NCBI GenBank assembly: GCA_007131745.1 | Contig: SLPX01000105.1 | Coordinates: forward strand, 1-64,000 | Direction of reading: 5' to 3' | Origin: Myxococcales bacterium | GTDB lineage: Bacteria > Myxococcota > Polyangia > HGW-17 > SLPX01 | Length of the DNA stretch: 64,000 nt | Shown here: positions 63,282-64,000 of the stretch, piece by piece | Numbering within the stretch: the stretch's first letter is position 1 | How the letters are laid out: each line of letters starts with the position of its first letter | Notes under the pieces: model-generated | The model's input: the letters and a program-made list of their open reading frames with translations, nothing else | Database searches by the model: none | What the model was told of the DNA's origin: nothing | Made by a program: the position numbers and the translations under genes

Positions 63282-64000
63282 ATGATCGGCAAAATATGGT
63301 TAAAAGGTTTGATTTTTTTATGGCTGGTCTTCTGTAGACCGGTTGTTGCTCAGGCCTGGAGCGTTACCGACATGGAAATACGTGTCTCGGGACACGTTGT
63401 CGTTTATGAATTCAGGGTCTGCAACACCGAAGACGGCCCGAGTTCCGTTTACGTTGATCTTTTTTTTAATTCCGAATCTCAACCAGCCGGGGGAGCGGGG
63501 AACAGGAGATGGTTCGAAACCATCAGCAGTGGAAATTGCCGGAATTTCCAGCACTTGCGCGACCCGGTGGCAAACGGCCATTACAAGGCTTGGGTCCAAG
63601 TCAGCACTCGTCCGGGTAATGAGCAGTTGTTCGTTCATGGACCCGAAAACTACCGTGTCGGGCCGGATCTTTACGTTCAGTGGGCTGGTTACAAGATTGA
63701 CGGGGCTTCGATAAAATACATGGCACGGGTGTGCAACATTGGAACCGATACGGCAAGAAACTTCAGGGTGGGTTTTTATTACGACCTATCACCTTCGGAG
63801 TATCCAAACGGGCCTCCCGACGGAGTTTATTCCGACAAGTTCAAGTCGATTGAAAAACTCGGTCACGACTATTGGTGGTGGTGGCGATGGGAAAGGATTC
63901 CCAGGCCGGTATGCAAGGATGTGGAACTTGACAGACACAATACTCCGAACGGAGTTTACTGGTCCTGGGTAAAAGTGGATTCAGGCCAGTTCGTGGCCGA
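63282..64000 (+). CDS. Secreted protein with CARDB-like repeats, 3' end outside window
   Basis: The frame is open from ATG 63282 to the last base, giving 239 visible residues of a longer protein. A signal peptide (WLKGLIFLWLVFCRPVVAQA, cleaved near residue 25) precedes two similar beta-sandwich units. Each carries a strand of the type RVCN-x-D...FRVGFYYD or EFRVCNTEDGPSSVYVDLFFN, resembling CARDB adhesion-type domains. Aromatic residues are frequent (a WWWWRWE run). The protein is probably exported to the periplasm or outer surface. AAAAGG lies 11 bases before the ATG and AGGAA just one base before it, so the start is likely but not certain. Confidence 0.75.
   Translation, partial: MIGKIWLKGLIFLWLVFCRPVVAQAWSVTDMEIRVSGHVVVYEFRVCNTEDGPSSVYVDLFFNSESQPAGGAGNRRWFETISSGNCRNFQHLRDPVANGHYKAWVQVSTRPGNEQLFVHGPENYRVGPDLYVQWAGYKIDGASIKYMARVCNIGTDTARNFRVGFYYDLSPSEYPNGPPDGVYSDKFKSIEKLGHDYWWWWRWERIPRPVCKDVELDRHNTPNGVYWSWVKVDSGQFVA

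Overview
The window looks like chromosomal DNA from a Gram-negative delta-proteobacterial lineage of the Myxococcota/Bradymonadota type. This placement is inferred from content: many secreted lipoproteins with eukaryote-like Cys-rich, VWA, kelch, thrombospondin-3 and MopE-type calcium-binding modules, an ECF sigma/FecR/TPR locus, HD-GYP and PilZ signalling, DUF4416, and a short conserved protein opening on GYNHN that I associate with deltaproteobacteria. No insertion sequence, phage, CRISPR, rRNA or tRNA was recognised. The sequence alternates housekeeping genes with lineage-specific secreted proteins.

Layout. 1-7 kb: 3' part of a very acidic protein, an REC-GAF-HD-GYP regulator, gyrA and a secreted protein. 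7-10 kb (minus): a cyclic-nucleotide-binding protein, a Tat-exported DUF362/ferredoxin lipoprotein and a small membrane protein. 10-15 kb (plus): an acyltransferase, a GH57/DUF3536 glycosidase and malQ. 15-18 kb (minus): a protein with four tandem XRE helix-turn-helix domains, and a DUF4416 protein. 18-21 kb: two convergent HEAT-repeat secreted proteins. 21-30 kb (minus): a cluster of modular lipoproteins with three clear full-length paralogues, one internally deleted copy, one divergent relative and a VWA/thrombospondin-3 protein. 30-35 kb: a beta-barrel candidate, an ECF sigma factor and a FecR/TPR anti-sigma protein on the minus strand, with a divergent kelch lipoprotein. 35-37 kb (minus): pssA, PilZ and a methyltransferase-like protein. 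37-42 kb (plus): cmk, an ispH homologue, rpsA and a YfcE-like phosphoesterase. 42-45 kb (minus): a MopE-repeat/IgGFc-binding-like lipoprotein and a second VWA lipoprotein. 45-49 kb (plus): ispDF and a bitopic membrane protein. 49-52 kb (minus): the GYNHN protein and a large secreted cysteine-hydrolase-like lipoprotein. 52-60 kb (plus, except yggS): a purF homologue, a sodium/solute symporter, glgB and polA. 60-64 kb: a three-PAS histidine kinase with a pseudo-receiver (minus) and the 5' part of a secreted protein.

How the genes fit together. GH57, MalQ and GlgB point to storage alpha-glucan metabolism. IspDF belongs to the MEP isoprenoid pathway. PlsC and PssA make phospholipids. Cmk, the IspH homologue and S1 form a compact gene order seen in many bacteria. 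The secreted proteins suggest a cell-surface programme with duplication and module swapping.

The most surprising observations are two housekeeping-enzyme homologues that keep their Fe-S cysteines but have lost the canonical catalytic residues: the IspH homologue between cmk and rpsA, and the PurF homologue. Next come the shared-C-terminus lipoprotein family with interchangeable N-terminal modules, and the quadruple-XRE protein. Active-site comparisons were made by eye against family sequences recalled from memory and need real alignments.
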